A stretch of DNA of 64,000 nt from Blautia sp. Lineage in GTDB: Bacteria > Bacillota > Clostridia > Lachnospirales > Lachnospiraceae. The notes beneath the pieces are model-generated. The model was not told the origin of the DNA. It was given only the letters and a program-made list of their open reading frames with translations, and did not search any database. Position numbers and translations under genes: made by a program. The stretch is taken from NCBI GenBank assembly GCA_017463155.1, contig JAFTPT010000021.1:18074-82073 (forward strand). The letters run 5' to 3'. This document shows positions 52,007 to 61,327 of this stretch, piece by piece. The first letter of the stretch is position 1. Each line of letters starts with the position of its first letter.

Positions 52007-52034
52007 ATGTATCCTAAGCGCTCTCATTTGTCAA
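52006..52034 (-). promoter_or_regulatory. Promoter of the PfkB kinase gene
   Basis: On the minus strand TTGACA (52034-52029), a 17-base spacer and TACATT (52011-52006) lie about 80 bases before the start. The leader has a small hairpin (GCGCG/CGCGC, 51946-51959). Confidence 0.7.
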
Positions 52035-52105
52035 TTCTGTTGAAGAGAGTTCTTTTCTTTTGCGGATTCTGATGATATGATAATAGTACAGAGGAGGGAC
52101 GAGAG

Positions 52106-54301
52106 ATGGATAACAGGATCGAAGAATATATGGACTGGCCCAGGATCGAGGGCGTTGTGTATGGCGAGGAAGCATCTCCCAGGGATGTGATGGGCGCCAG
52201 GATCACCACGGACGGGGTACTGATCCAGGGCTTTTTCCCGAACGCCGTCAAAGCATCCGTCGAGACCGGCGGCAGGGTCTTTCAGATGGAAAAAGAGGAC
52301 GAAGCGGGCTATTTTGCCGTGATGGTGCCCATGCACATGATCCCGGCGTACCACTTTAAGGTGGAGTGGAAGGAGCATACGGATGAATTTGCGGATCCGT
52401 ACGTCTTTCCGAACCAGATCACGGAGGATGAGGAGAAGGCCTTCCTGGCCGGCGTCTGGTATGACGCGTATCAGAAGCTCGGGGCCCATCCGATGACGGT
52501 CAACGGGACAGAGGGCGTTTTCTTTGCCGTATGGGCGCCCAACGCGGAACGTGTCAGCCTTGTCGGCGATTTCAACCGCTGGGACGGCAGGGCTCTGCCC
52601 ATGCACCGCATGCCGGCTTCCGGCATCTTCGAATTGTTTGTACCGGGGCTTCCGGACGGAACGTTGTACAAATACGAGATCCGCGCGAAGGGCGGACAGA
52701 TGATGCTCAAAGCGGATCCCTATGCCTTTCTCGCGGAAAAACCGGCCGGAGACGCGTCCGTCGTCCACGGCATCGACGGCTTTACCTGGACGGACGGATC
52801 ATGGATGGAACAGCGGAAACGTTTTGCCGACCGCCATCAGCCCATGTCGATCCTGGAGACGAGCCTTTCCGACTGGGAGTCCGGGGACGAACTGCTCGAT
52901 CATCTTGTGGATCATGGCTACACCCATGTGGAACTGCATCCGGTCATGGAGTATCTCGATGAAAACACGGCCGGCTATTCCACCAGCTCTTATTTTGCAC
53001 CGTCGGCCCGCGTCGGCATGCCGGAAAGCCTGCAGCAGCTGATCAATTCGCTTCACGAAGCCGGGATCGGGGTCCTTCTGGACTGGACGCCGGCCCAGTT
53101 TCCGCGGAACGAGGCCGGACTCTTCAGGTTTGACGGGACGCCCCTCTATGAGGTGGCGGATCCCTCCATGGCCGTTCACCCTATGTGGGATACCATGCTG
53201 TACAATTACGGAAGCCCGATGGTGGTGGATTTCCTGCTTTCCAATGCCTGTTACTGGGCGGAGGTCTATCACGCGGACGGACTGCGGCTGGATGACGTGG
53301 ACGCCATGCTGTATCTGGACTACGGACGTGCAGGGAGCGGCTACAAGCCCAATATCTACGGAACCAACGAGAACCTGGAGGCCATCGAGTTCCTGAAGCA
53401 TTTGAATTCCATTCTCAAAAAACGGTACCCGGGCTTCCTGGTGATCGCCCAGGAGGATGGCCTGTGGCCGGAGCTTACGGGGAGCGTGGAGGAGGACCGC
53501 ATCGGATTCGATTATAAATGGAGCGGCGGCTGGACAGGCGACCTTCTTCAGTATCTGGCCGTGGATCCGATCCTCCGGCAGAATTACCATGACCAGCTGA
53601 CCCTTTCCATGCTGTACGCCTACAGTGAGCACTATATCCTGACGCTCGGCAGCCGTGACGTAGGCAGCTATGCGTCGTTCCTCGACAGAGTGTGGGGAGA
53701 CCGTACGCAGAAGGAAGCGGAAGTGCGGGCGGCATACGCGTACATGTTCCTGCATCCGGGCTGCAAGATGAACGCGCTTGACAAAAAGGCACCAGCCGGG
53801 CTTCTGCAGATGCTGACGGATCTTAATGACCTGTACGTGAGCCATCCGGCCCTGTACCTGAAGGACGATGATTACGACGGATTCGAGTGGATCCAGCTCC
53901 TCAAATACCATGAAAACGTCCTCACATTCCTCCGCTGCGGCGACCGGCCGGAGGATACCCTGCTCTGCATCTGCAACTTTGCGGCTGTTCCGTATGAGAG
54001 ATACATGACGGGCGTTCCTTTCTACGGGAAATACAAGGAGATCTTTAACAGCAATGACGTCCGGTACGGCGGAACGGGAGACGGAAACCCGCGGGCCAGG
54101 GCGGCGCTTCTTTCGGAATGCGATGAGAGAGACTGCTCGCTTCGTGTAAAGCTGCCGGCTCTCTCCGTGCTGGTATTCTCCTGTACACCGGAAGAAATGC
54201 CGGTCAGGAAGCCGGCTGCGGTAAAAAAGCCTGCAAAGGCACCGGCGCGGAAGACAAAAAAGCCGGCTGTCGGAAAAAAGACCCAAAAACAGACAAAATA
54301 A
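52106..54301 (+). CDS. Divergent 1,4-alpha-glucan branching enzyme-like protein (GlgB-like)
   Basis: This is a 731-residue GH13 protein in the GlgB layout: N-terminal segment, CBM48 module (about 125-220, GTEGVFFAVWAPNAERVSLVG), barrel and beta C-domain, plus a Lys/Pro/Ala-rich tail. The acidic triad is kept: D395 (GLRLDDVDAM), E449 (VIAQEDGLWP) and D517 (LGSRDVGSY). Conserved neighbours are changed: DWTPAQFP has Gln where GlgB has His, SRDV has Arg in place of the His of SHDEV, and the GSWGYQ loop is replaced by ENTAGYST. Branching activity is therefore uncertain. No other glycogen gene is nearby. Confidence 0.8.
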   Translation: MDNRIEEYMDWPRIEGVVYGEEASPRDVMGARITTDGVLIQGFFPNAVKASVETGGRVFQMEKEDEAGYFAVMVPMHMIPAYHFKVEWKEHTDEFADPYVFPNQITEDEEKAFLAGVWYDAYQKLGAHPMTVNGTEGVFFAVWAPNAERVSLVGDFNRWDGRALPMHRMPASGIFELFVPGLPDGTLYKYEIRAKGGQMMLKADPYAFLAEKPAGDASVVHGIDGFTWTDGSWMEQRKRFADRHQPMSILETSLSDWESGDELLDHLVDHGYTHVELHPVMEYLDENTAGYSTSSYFAPSARVGMPESLQQLINSLHEAGIGVLLDWTPAQFPRNEAGLFRFDGTPLYEVADPSMAVHPMWDTMLYNYGSPMVVDFLLSNACYWAEVYHADGLRLDDVDAMLYLDYGRAGSGYKPNIYGTNENLEAIEFLKHLNSILKKRYPGFLVIAQEDGLWPELTGSVEEDRIGFDYKWSGGWTGDLLQYLAVDPILRQNYHDQLTLSMLYAYSEHYILTLGSRDVGSYASFLDRVWGDRTQKEAEVRAAYAYMFLHPGCKMNALDKKAPAGLLQMLTDLNDLYVSHPALYLKDDDYDGFEWIQLLKYHENVLTFLRCGDRPEDTLLCICNFAAVPYERYMTGVPFYGKYKEIFNSNDVRYGGTGDGNPRARAALLSECDERDCSLRVKLPALSVLVFSCTPEEMPVRKPAAVKKPAKAPARKTKKPAVGKKTQKQTK

Positions 54302-54319
54302 CAAAAAATACGAACAATG

Positions 54320-54366
54320 AGCGGGGACCTGTCTGAAGAGTCGGTCCCCGCTTCGGTTATGTTTTT
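54320..54366 (+). terminator. Terminator after the GlgB-like gene
   Basis: AGCGGGGACC (54320-54329) pairs with GGTCCCCGCT (54343-54352) and a T-rich tract follows. Confidence 0.75.
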
Positions 54367-54388
54367 CAAAATCAAGCGCATTTTTTTG

Positions 54389-54416
54389 TTGCTTTCATCT
54401 AAAAAAGTGTTATAAT
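54389..54416 (+). promoter_or_regulatory. Promoter of the tRNA cluster
   Basis: TTGCTT (54389-54394), a 16-base spacer and a perfect TATAAT (54411-54416) lie ten bases before tRNA-Val. Confidence 0.8.
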
Positions 54417-54425
54417 AAAACGCAT

Positions 54426-54499
54426 GGAAGCATAGCTCAGCTGGGATGAGCGTTCGCCTCACACGCGAGAGGTCATGGGTTCGAGCCCCATTGCTTCCA
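54426..54499 (+). tRNA. tRNA-Val (CAC)
   Basis: The cloverleaf has acceptor GGAAGCA/TGCTTCC, D stem GCTC/GAGC, anticodon loop CTCACAC with anticodon CAC (reads GUG), T loop TTCGAGC and discriminator A. Confidence 0.95.
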
Positions 54500-54543
54500 T
54501 TTTCTATGGTGCGGGAGCTGTCGCGCTGTCGTGCCATGGATCC

Positions 54544-54616
54544 GGGGCATTAGCGCAGTTGGGAGCGCGCCACATTCGCATTGTGGAGGCCGTGGGTTCG
54601 AATCCCATATGCTCCA
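54544..54616 (+). tRNA. tRNA-Ala (CGC)
   Basis: The acceptor GGGGCAT/ATGCTCC contains the G3-U70 pair that identifies alanine tRNAs. The anticodon loop TTCGCAT has anticodon CGC (reads GCG), and the discriminator is A. Confidence 0.93.
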
Positions 54617-54654
54617 TGTCCGCAGGTTTGATCAATCTGTCCTGTGGTACACAA

Positions 54655-54727
54655 GCTGGAATAGCTCAGTCGGTAGAGCACTTCACTCGTAATGAAGGGG
54701 TCGAGAGTTCGAGTCTCTTTTCCAGCT
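54655..54727 (+). tRNA. tRNA-Thr (CGT)
   Basis: The acceptor is GCTGGAA/TTCCAGC, D stem GCTC/GAGC, anticodon loop CTCGTAA with anticodon CGT (reads ACG), T loop TTCGAGT and discriminator T. Confidence 0.95.
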
Positions 54728-54792
54728 CGGCAAGGAAGGTGCCGGAAGTCCAGCAGATACTGGGTTTCCGGCACTTCATCAATAAAAAATAG

Positions 54793-54830
54793 AAATGCCG
54801 CAACCCCATGCGGGTTTGCGGCATTTTTTA
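54793..54830 (+). terminator. Terminator after the tRNA cluster
   Basis: AAATGCCGCAA and TTGCGGCATTT pair around an internal CCC/GGG helix, followed by TTTT. A further hairpin (GGCCGG/CCGGCC, 54836-54852) lies just before the polyamine operon. Confidence 0.85.
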
Positions 54831-54874
54831 GAATCGGCCGGTATTTCCGGCCATGCATGACAGGCGGGGATACG

Positions 54875-55738
54875 ATGAGAGAGACAAAATGGCGCCGGAG
54901 AGAAGGAGTGATGATGCTTCTTCCGCTCTACCTTTTCACATTGGTCTTTGTGGCAGGTCCGCTGGTATACATGCTGCTTCTCAGCTTTGCCACGGCCCGG
55001 AGCGGGTACGGCGTGGAATGGACCTTCACCATCGATAATTACAGGCGGATCCTGGAGCCGGTCTATCTGAACACATTTGCGGGCTCCTTCCGGCTGGCGT
55101 TCACGAGCACGCTGCTCGTCTGCTTTCTGGGCTATCCGTTCGGCTATTTTATGTCGAAGCTTTCAAGAAAAGGGAAAAAACAGGCCATGGCGGCGCTGAT
55201 GCTGCCGTTCTGGGTGAATTCCCTGATCCGGCTGTACGGCTGGATCATCATCCTGCAGAAAAAAGGCCTTCTGAACCATGTGCTCACGTCCCTCGGCCTG
55301 ACCGGTAAACCGCTGAAGCTTTTGTACAGCTATCCGGCGATCGTGGTCGGGATGATCTATGTCCTGCTCCCCTTCATGGTGCTCTCGGTCTATTCGAGCG
55401 CCGAAAAGATGGACTGGCGCCTCGTGGAGGCCGCGAGGGACCTGGGGGCCGGGAGAATGCGGGCATTCCTGACCGTGACCCTGCCGCAGACGATGCCGGG
55501 CCTTCTTTCCGGGATCATACTGACATTCATTCCGTCGATGGGGCTGTTCTTCATCGCGGATATCCTGGGCGGGAACAAGATCGTCCTGGTGGGCAGCCTG
55601 ATCCAGGAGCAGATGACCAGGGGCAGCAACTGGCCGTTCGCGGCGGCTCTTGCGGTGATCATGATGATCATGACGACCCTGATGCTGAAGCTGTACCGCC
55701 GGGTCACCAGCGGGGGAAGACTGGAGGGGATCGGATGA
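54875..55738 (+). CDS. potB: Polyamine ABC transporter permease, PotB type (first pair)
   Basis: This is a 287-residue inner-membrane permease with six helices. It opens LLPLYLFTLVFVAGPLVYMLLLSFA, contains GYPFGYFMSKLSRKGKK, and has the ATPase-coupling EAA loop EAARDLGAGRMRAFLTVTLP. It pairs with the next gene. The ATG at 54875 follows GGCGGGGA. It starts a six-gene operon; no promoter is obvious between the terminator at 54830 and the start. Family-level assignment to polyamines rests on the whole operon. Confidence 0.88.
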   Translation: MRETKWRRREGVMMLLPLYLFTLVFVAGPLVYMLLLSFATARSGYGVEWTFTIDNYRRILEPVYLNTFAGSFRLAFTSTLLVCFLGYPFGYFMSKLSRKGKKQAMAALMLPFWVNSLIRLYGWIIILQKKGLLNHVLTSLGLTGKPLKLLYSYPAIVVGMIYVLLPFMVLSVYSSAEKMDWRLVEAARDLGAGRMRAFLTVTLPQTMPGLLSGIILTFIPSMGLFFIADILGGNKIVLVGSLIQEQMTRGSNWPFAAALAVIMMIMTTLMLKLYRRVTSGGRLEGIG

Positions 55739-56544
55739 ACGTCAGGAAGAGCAGCATCTGGGAGAGGATCTATCTCGGCATCATGTTTCTTGTCATGTAC
55801 CTGCCCATCGGCGTCGTGATCGCCTTCTCCTTCAATGAATCAAAGCTGCCGGTCCGCTTTACCGGCTTTTCCCTGGTGTGGTATGAAAAGCTGTTTGCGG
55901 ATCATGCCATGATGGAGGCTCTCTTGAACAGCCTGATCCTCGGCGTGCTGAGCTGTCTTCTGTCGGCCGTGATCGGGACGCTCGGGGCGGTGGGCCTTTC
56001 CAGGACCCGCTGGAGATCCAGAGGGCTGATGGAATATATTTCGATCCTTCCGCTTATGATCCCCGAGATCATTCTGGGAATGGTGCTGATGGCATTCTTC
56101 TATATGCTGAGGCTTCCCTTCGGTATGCTGACGCTTCTGATCGGACATACCATATTCTGTGTGCCGTATATTCTGATCGAGGTCAAGGCCAGGCTGGAAG
56201 GACTCGATCCGTTTCTCGAGGAAGCGGCCAGGGACATGGGCGCGGGTCCCCTGCGGACGTTCCGTGACGTGACACTGCCGCTGGTCATGCCGGCGGTCCT
56301 CTCGGGTTCGCTGCTCGCATTCGCCATGTCCATGGATGACGTGGTGATCAGTATTTTTATCAACGGGCCAAGGCTGTCTACGCTCCCGATCAAGGTGTAT
56401 ACCCAGATCAAGACGGGCGTGACGCCGGAGATCAATGCACTGTGTACGATCATGCTGGCCGCGACGGTTCTGGCATTTGCTGCCTGGTATCTGTGTAAAA
56501 AACTGACAGGAGGTAAGGAAGAGGATGAGCAACAAGTTGATTGA
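55735..56544 (+). CDS. potC: Polyamine ABC transporter permease, PotC type (first pair)
   Basis: This is a 269-residue permease with six helices, beginning [24 protein letters not shown], as in PotC. The EAA loop is [21 protein letters not shown], and [20 protein letters not shown] is the typical PotC C-terminal motif. Its ATG overlaps the potB stop by four bases (ATGA). Its 3' end overlaps the ATPase gene by 20 bases. Confidence 0.9.
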   Translation: MNVRKSSIWERIYLGIMFLVMYLPIGVVIAFSFNESKLPVRFTGFSLVWYEKLFADHAMMEALLNSLILGVLSCLLSAVIGTLGAVGLSRTRWRSRGLMEYISILPLMIPEIILGMVLMAFFYMLRLPFGMLTLLIGHTIFCVPYILIEVKARLEGLDPFLEEAARDMGAGPLRTFRDVTLPLVMPAVLSGSLLAFAMSMDDVVISIFINGPRLSTLPIKVYTQIKTGVTPEINALCTIMLAATVLAFAAWYLCKKLTGGKEEDEQQVD

Positions 56545-57571
56545 ACTGAAAGATCTTACCAAGAACTTTGATGACCAGCAGGTGCTTCGTGGGATCAATC
56601 TGGATATCTATGAGAATGAATTCCTGACGCTTCTCGGCCCCAGCGGCTGTGGAAAAACGACGACGCTCCGGATCATTGCCGGATTTGAAGAACCCAGCAG
56701 CGGAGAGGTCCTTTTTAACGGGATCGAGATCTCCAAGCTGCCGCCCTACAAGCGGGAGATCAATACGGTATTCCAGAAATATGCCCTTTTTCCGCACCTG
56801 AATGTGGCTGACAATATCGCTTTCGGTCTGAACCTCAAGAAGGTGGACAAGTCCGTGATCGCGCAGAAGGTGGAGCGGATGCTCAAGATGGTCGGGCTCG
56901 AAGGCTTTGAAAAAAGAGACGTGACGCTCCTGTCCGGCGGACAGCAGCAGCGTGTGGCCATCGCGAGGGCACTGGTGAACGAGCCGAAGGTGCTGCTCCT
57001 CGATGAGCCGCTGGGCGCGCTGGATGCGAAGATCCGCAAACAGATGCAGTTTGAGCTGAAAAAGATCCAGCAGGAGGTGGGGATCACCTTCATCTACGTG
57101 ACGCATGACCAGGAGGAAGCCCTGACGATGTCGGACACCGTGGTCGTCATGAACAACGGGGAGATCCAGCAGATCGGCAGCCCCATCGATATCTACAATG
57201 AGCCGGAAAACCGGTTCGTCGCCAATTTCATCGGTGAATCCAACATTATCGAGGGCGTCATGGTCAAGGATTTCCTGGTCGAATTCGACGGCTTCCGCTT
57301 TGAATGTGTGGACAAAGGCTTTGAGGAGATGGAGGAGATCGAGGTCGTGCTCCGGCCGGAGGACCTGGATATCGTTGCTCCCGAGGACGCGAAGCTCACA
57401 GGCGTGGTGCAGAATACGACCTTTAAGGGCGTCCATTATGAGATCCTGGTCAAGACGGATCTTCGGATCTACAAGGTACAGACCACGGACTATGCCGAGC
57501 CCGGACGAAAGGTCGGACTGAGTTTTGAACCCGAAGACGTTCACGTGATGTACAAAATGGGAGCATACTGA
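56525..57571 (+). CDS. potA: Polyamine ABC transporter ATPase
   Basis: This is a 348-residue ATP-binding subunit. Walker A is [13 protein letters not shown], signature [16 protein letters not shown], Walker [17 protein letters not shown], and the switch His is in [14 protein letters not shown]. The C-terminal beta (TOBE) domain (about 240-348) is typical of PotA/MalK proteins. It is the only ATPase in the operon and must serve both permease pairs. It overlaps the gene before it by 20 bases and the next by one. Confidence 0.93.
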   Translation: MSNKLIELKDLTKNFDDQQVLRGINLDIYENEFLTLLGPSGCGKTTTLRIIAGFEEPSSGEVLFNGIEISKLPPYKREINTVFQKYALFPHLNVADNIAFGLNLKKVDKSVIAQKVERMLKMVGLEGFEKRDVTLLSGGQQQRVAIARALVNEPKVLLLDEPLGALDAKIRKQMQFELKKIQQEVGITFIYVTHDQEEALTMSDTVVVMNNGEIQQIGSPIDIYNEPENRFVANFIGESNIIEGVMVKDFLVEFDGFRFECVDKGFEEMEEIEVVLRPEDLDIVAPEDAKLTGVVQNTTFKGVHYEILVKTDLRIYKVQTTDYAEPGRKVGLSFEPEDVHVMYKMGAY

Positions 57572-58389
57572 TGAAACACTACAAAAAAATGATACAGCCC
57601 TATGTGGTGTGGGCTGCTCTCCTGATCGTGATCCCGCTGATCCTGATCGCGCTCTATGCCTTTACGGAGGAAGGAAACGAGGTCCTGACCCTTTCCTTCA
57701 CCTGGAAGAACTTTGCCAAGTTTCTTGAGTCGACCTATGTGAATGTGGTCGTCAAATCCTTCTGGCTTGGGATCATTACCACGTTCCTCTGCCTGCTTCT
57801 CGGTTACCCGCTGGCCTTTATCATTTCCCGGTTCCCGGAGAAGACGCAGGCCACGCTGATCCTGCTCGTGACGATCCCGGAGTGGATCAATATGCTTCTG
57901 CGCACCTATGCGTGGATGAACATCCTGGCCGACAACGGGATCATCAACCAGCTGCTGGATCTTCTCGGAATGCGGCCGGTGAACATGATGTACACGGATT
58001 TCTCCGTGATCCTGGGCCTTGTGTGCAATTTCATGCCGTTTATGATCATTCCGATCCACACATCGCTCTCCAAGATGGATAAATCCCTGATCGAAGCCGC
58101 CTACGACCTCGGCGCGACGCCGTTCCAGACCTTCCGGAAGGTCATCTGGAAGCTGTCGATCCCGGGCGTCCTGAACGGCATCATGATGGTCTTTCTTCTG
58201 TCCGTATCCACCTTCGTGATCCCGAAGCTGCTCGGCGGCGGTCAGTATATGCTGATCGGTAACCTGATCGAGTCGCAGTTCATCTCCGTCGGCGACTGGA
58301 ACTTCGGAAGCGCGATCTCGCTGATCCTGGCGGTCATCATCCTGATCTTCATGAGCCTGATGAAACGCATGGACAAGCAGGAAGAGTGA
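57571..58389 (+). CDS. potB: Polyamine ABC transporter permease, PotB type (second pair)
   Basis: This is a 272-residue permease with six helices (MIQPYVVWAALLIVIPLILIALYAF at the start). PEWINMLLRTYAWMNIL and EAAYDLGATPFQTFRKVIWKLSIPG (EAA loop) are family hallmarks. It is closer in motif detail to classical PotB than the first copy. The start overlaps the ATPase stop (TGATG), and it partners the downstream PotC part. Confidence 0.9.
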   Translation: MKHYKKMIQPYVVWAALLIVIPLILIALYAFTEEGNEVLTLSFTWKNFAKFLESTYVNVVVKSFWLGIITTFLCLLLGYPLAFIISRFPEKTQATLILLVTIPEWINMLLRTYAWMNILADNGIINQLLDLLGMRPVNMMYTDFSVILGLVCNFMPFMIIPIHTSLSKMDKSLIEAAYDLGATPFQTFRKVIWKLSIPGVLNGIMMVFLLSVSTFVIPKLLGGGQYMLIGNLIESQFISVGDWNFGSAISLILAVIILIFMSLMKRMDKQEE

Positions 58390-58402
58390 GGTGGCGGCGA
58401 AG

Positions 58403-60247
58403 ATGAAAAAGAAAAGCTTTTTTTCCAGATTTTACGTGGTACTGTGCCTGGCCTTCTTTTACCTGCCGATCCTGGTGACGATGATCTTCTCCTTTAACTC
58501 TTCGAAGTCACTGACCAGGATGACCGGCGTTTCGCTCCGGTGGTATTCGGAGCTGATCAACAACGTGGAGGTGGCGAGAGCGGTATACGTGTCGCTCTCC
58601 ATCGCGATCCTGGCGACGGTCATCTCGACGGTCCTCGGGACCATCACGGCGATCGGCCTGTCCAGCCACAGGAAGATCGTCAAGGACATTGTGCTGAACG
58701 TCAACAACATTCCGATCCTGAACCCCGAGATCGTGACGGCCATCGGCCTGATGCTGCTGTTTTCGTCCGCCGGCTTCCGAAAGGGCTATCTGACGATGCT
58801 CCTGGCCCACATAGCTTTCTGTACGCCCTACGTGATCACAAGCGTCTATCCCAAGGTCCGGTCGCTGGATCCGAACCTGGCCAACGCCGCCATGGATCTG
58901 GGCGCCACGCCCTTTGAGGCACTGACCAAGGTCATCGTGCCCATGATCAAGGAAGGCGTCTTCGCGGGGGCGCTGCTGGCCTTCACCATGTCCTTTGACG
59001 ACTTTGTGATCTCGTATTTTGTCACCGGCAACGGCGTCAAGAACATCTCCATTGTCGTCTACAACATGACAAAGCGGATCAACCCCACGATCAATGCGCT
59101 TTCGACGATCGTGATCGTCGTTATCATCGTTGTGCTCGTGAGCGTGAATGTGTTTCTTCCGAAGCTTGAAAAGCGGACAGACCATATCCATCCGCGCGTC
59201 CGCCGGGGCGTGACGATCTTTCTGGTGGCGGCGCTCTGCCTGGGCCTTATCCGGTGCGGCAGCATCAGCTCCCAGAACCATGTGCTGAAGGTGTACAATG
59301 CGGGAGAGTACATCGATCTTTCCCTTCTGGACAAGTTCCAGGAGGAATACAACTGTACGGTCGTCTATGAGACCTTCGAGTCGAATGAGATGATGTACAC
59401 CAAGCTGGCCAGCGGCGAGAGCTATGATGTGCTGATCCCGTCCGATTACATGATCGAACGCCTGATCAAAGAGGATTACCTGCAGCCCCTCGACTGGGAC
59501 CTGATCCCCAACGCCTCCGGCCTGATGGAGGAAGTCATGGACAAGAGCTATGATCCGGGCAACAAGTATTCCTGCCCGTATTTCTGGGGAAGCGTGGGGA
59601 TCCTGTATGACCGGAACATTGTCGATCAGGCGGACCTCTCGGAAGGCTGGGAGCTTCTGAAGGATCCGAAGTACAAGGGTGACCTGTACATGTACGACTC
59701 CGAACGGGACTCCTTCATGATCGCCCTCAAGGCCCTCGGTTATTCCATGAATACCGTGAACGAGGATGAGATCAGGGAAGCTTATGAATGGCTGGTGGAG
59801 CAGAGGGATACGATGGATCCCATCTACGCCGGCGATGATATCATGGACAACATGATCTCCGGAAACAAGGCGATCGCGGTCGTGTATTCCGGCGATGCGT
59901 CCTACACCATTTCCGAAAACCCGGACATGGACTACTTTACTCCGAACCAGGGAACCAATATCTGGTATGATGCCATGGTCATGACCAGGGACTGCAGCGA
60001 GACCGACCTGGCCCATGCATTCATCAACTTCATGATCGATCCGGAAAGCGCGATTGCCAATACCGAGGAGATCGGTTATACCAGTACGGTGAAGAGTGCC
60101 TATGACGCCATGCTCGATGGAACCTACGCGGAGATCAGCTCCTACCTGGTCGACGACAGTGATCCCCGCAATGAGATCTTCGGATATCAGGATCCGAAGA
60201 TCAAGCAGAAATATGCGGAATTGTGGACAAAGGTAAAAGCACAGTAA
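58403..60247 (+). CDS. PotC-PotD fusion: permease joined to substrate-binding domain
   Basis: This is a 614-residue fusion. Residues 1-260 are a PotC-type permease (FYLPILVTMIFSFNSSKS, EAA-like AAMDLGATPFEALTKVIVP, SFDDFVISYFVTG). A seventh membrane segment near 268-285 (GVTIFLVAALCLGLIRCG) then leads to an external PotD-like domain (about 292-614, LKVYNAGEYIDLSLLDKFQEEYN, YDVLIPSDYMIERL, WGSVGILYDRNIV). The binding protein is therefore tethered to the channel. GAGGTGG fits the ATG at 58403; a GTG at 58391 would start inside that site. The fusion is uninterrupted and in frame. Confidence 0.88.
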   Translation: MKKKSFFSRFYVVLCLAFFYLPILVTMIFSFNSSKSLTRMTGVSLRWYSELINNVEVARAVYVSLSIAILATVISTVLGTITAIGLSSHRKIVKDIVLNVNNIPILNPEIVTAIGLMLLFSSAGFRKGYLTMLLAHIAFCTPYVITSVYPKVRSLDPNLANAAMDLGATPFEALTKVIVPMIKEGVFAGALLAFTMSFDDFVISYFVTGNGVKNISIVVYNMTKRINPTINALSTIVIVVIIVVLVSVNVFLPKLEKRTDHIHPRVRRGVTIFLVAALCLGLIRCGSISSQNHVLKVYNAGEYIDLSLLDKFQEEYNCTVVYETFESNEMMYTKLASGESYDVLIPSDYMIERLIKEDYLQPLDWDLIPNASGLMEEVMDKSYDPGNKYSCPYFWGSVGILYDRNIVDQADLSEGWELLKDPKYKGDLYMYDSERDSFMIALKALGYSMNTVNEDEIREAYEWLVEQRDTMDPIYAGDDIMDNMISGNKAIAVVYSGDASYTISENPDMDYFTPNQGTNIWYDAMVMTRDCSETDLAHAFINFMIDPESAIANTEEIGYTSTVKSAYDAMLDGTYAEISSYLVDDSDPRNEIFGYQDPKIKQKYAELWTKVKAQ

Positions 60248-60275
60248 GTGCGGAAAGGACAGAAGAGGTGCCGGA

Positions 60276-61316
60276 ATGAACAGACTGAAAAAAATGATGA
60301 TCGCGGCAGCAGGTATGCTTGCGCTGGGAACGATCCTTCCGGGGACGGCCGTGCAGGCCGCGGACGACGAGCTGGTATTGTTCACCTGGGAGGGAATGTT
60401 CCCGCAGGAAGTACTTGACAGCTTTACCGAGGAGACCGGGATCAAGATCATCTACTCCAATTTTGATACGGATGAGACCATGCTGGAGAAGCTGGCGATG
60501 GCAAAGGGCGGTGATTACGACGTGGTCATCGCGGATGATTACATCATCGAACAGGCGGTCAGGGAAGGCCTGGTCGCCGAGATCGACAAGGAAGCCGTGA
60601 GCAATTTCGGGAACATCAACCCACTGTACCAGAGCCAGACCTATGACCCGGAGAACAAGTATACCGTACCTTACGGGGCGGGGATCCCGCTGATCGTCTA
60701 TGATCCGGATGAGGTGGACTTTGAGATCAAAGGCTATAATGACCTGTGGAACCCGGAGCTCGAGGACAGCGTGGCTCTTACGGCCAACTACCGCGTGATC
60801 TGCGGCATCACCAATATCGCCCTCGGAAAGAGCATGAACGAAGAGGACGCATCCTCCATCGAAGAGACCGGGGAGAAGCTGATCGAGCTTGCCCCGAATG
60901 TGCGCATGATCCAGGATGACAATACGCAGAACGCGCTCCTGAACGGAGAGGCTTCTGTCGCCTTCCTGTATACGTCCCAGGTCACGGCGGCTCTTGCGGA
61001 GGATCCCGACCTTCAGGTGGTCTATCCGGAGGAGGGACTCGGCTTCGGCATCATGAACATGTTCATTCCGAGCCAGGCGCCTGACAGGGAAGCCGCGGAG
61101 AAGTTCATCAACTATATCCTGGAGCCGGAAGTGGCGGCCGAGTGCTTCAATTATATGGGATATTACTGCACGACAAAAGCGGCGGACGAGCTGGTGGATC
61201 CGGCCCTTGTCGTTCCGGAGAACGTGACCCACGGAGAATTTGTGGAGAATGTCAGTCCCGAAGCCGAAGAGGCATACAGCAGGATCTGGACCGAATTCAA
61301 GGATGCCTGTGAATAA
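60276..61316 (+). CDS. potD: Polyamine-binding extracellular protein, PotD type
   Basis: This is a 346-residue substrate-binding protein with a signal peptide (MNRLKKMMIAAAGMLALGTI...VQAAD). DDELVLFTWEGMFPQEVLDSF, DYDVVIADDYIIEQAVREGL and YGAGIPLIVYDPDEV match the PotD fold, with acidic residues expected to bind polyamine amines. No lipobox Cys is seen, so anchoring is unclear. It is a second binding protein in addition to the fused domain. It lies 28 bases after the fusion gene. Confidence 0.85.
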   Translation: MNRLKKMMIAAAGMLALGTILPGTAVQAADDELVLFTWEGMFPQEVLDSFTEETGIKIIYSNFDTDETMLEKLAMAKGGDYDVVIADDYIIEQAVREGLVAEIDKEAVSNFGNINPLYQSQTYDPENKYTVPYGAGIPLIVYDPDEVDFEIKGYNDLWNPELEDSVALTANYRVICGITNIALGKSMNEEDASSIEETGEKLIELAPNVRMIQDDNTQNALLNGEASVAFLYTSQVTAALAEDPDLQVVYPEEGLGFGIMNMFIPSQAPDREAAEKFINYILEPEVAAECFNYMGYYCTTKAADELVDPALVVPENVTHGEFVENVSPEAEEAYSRIWTEFKDACE

Positions 61317-61327
61317 GGAGGAAACAG

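Noticed and set aside
58508-60451. Very long minus-strand frame opposite the PotC-PotD fusion
   Set aside because: GC-rich codon bias keeps the antisense frame open; the plus-strand protein has clear permease and binding-protein motifs.
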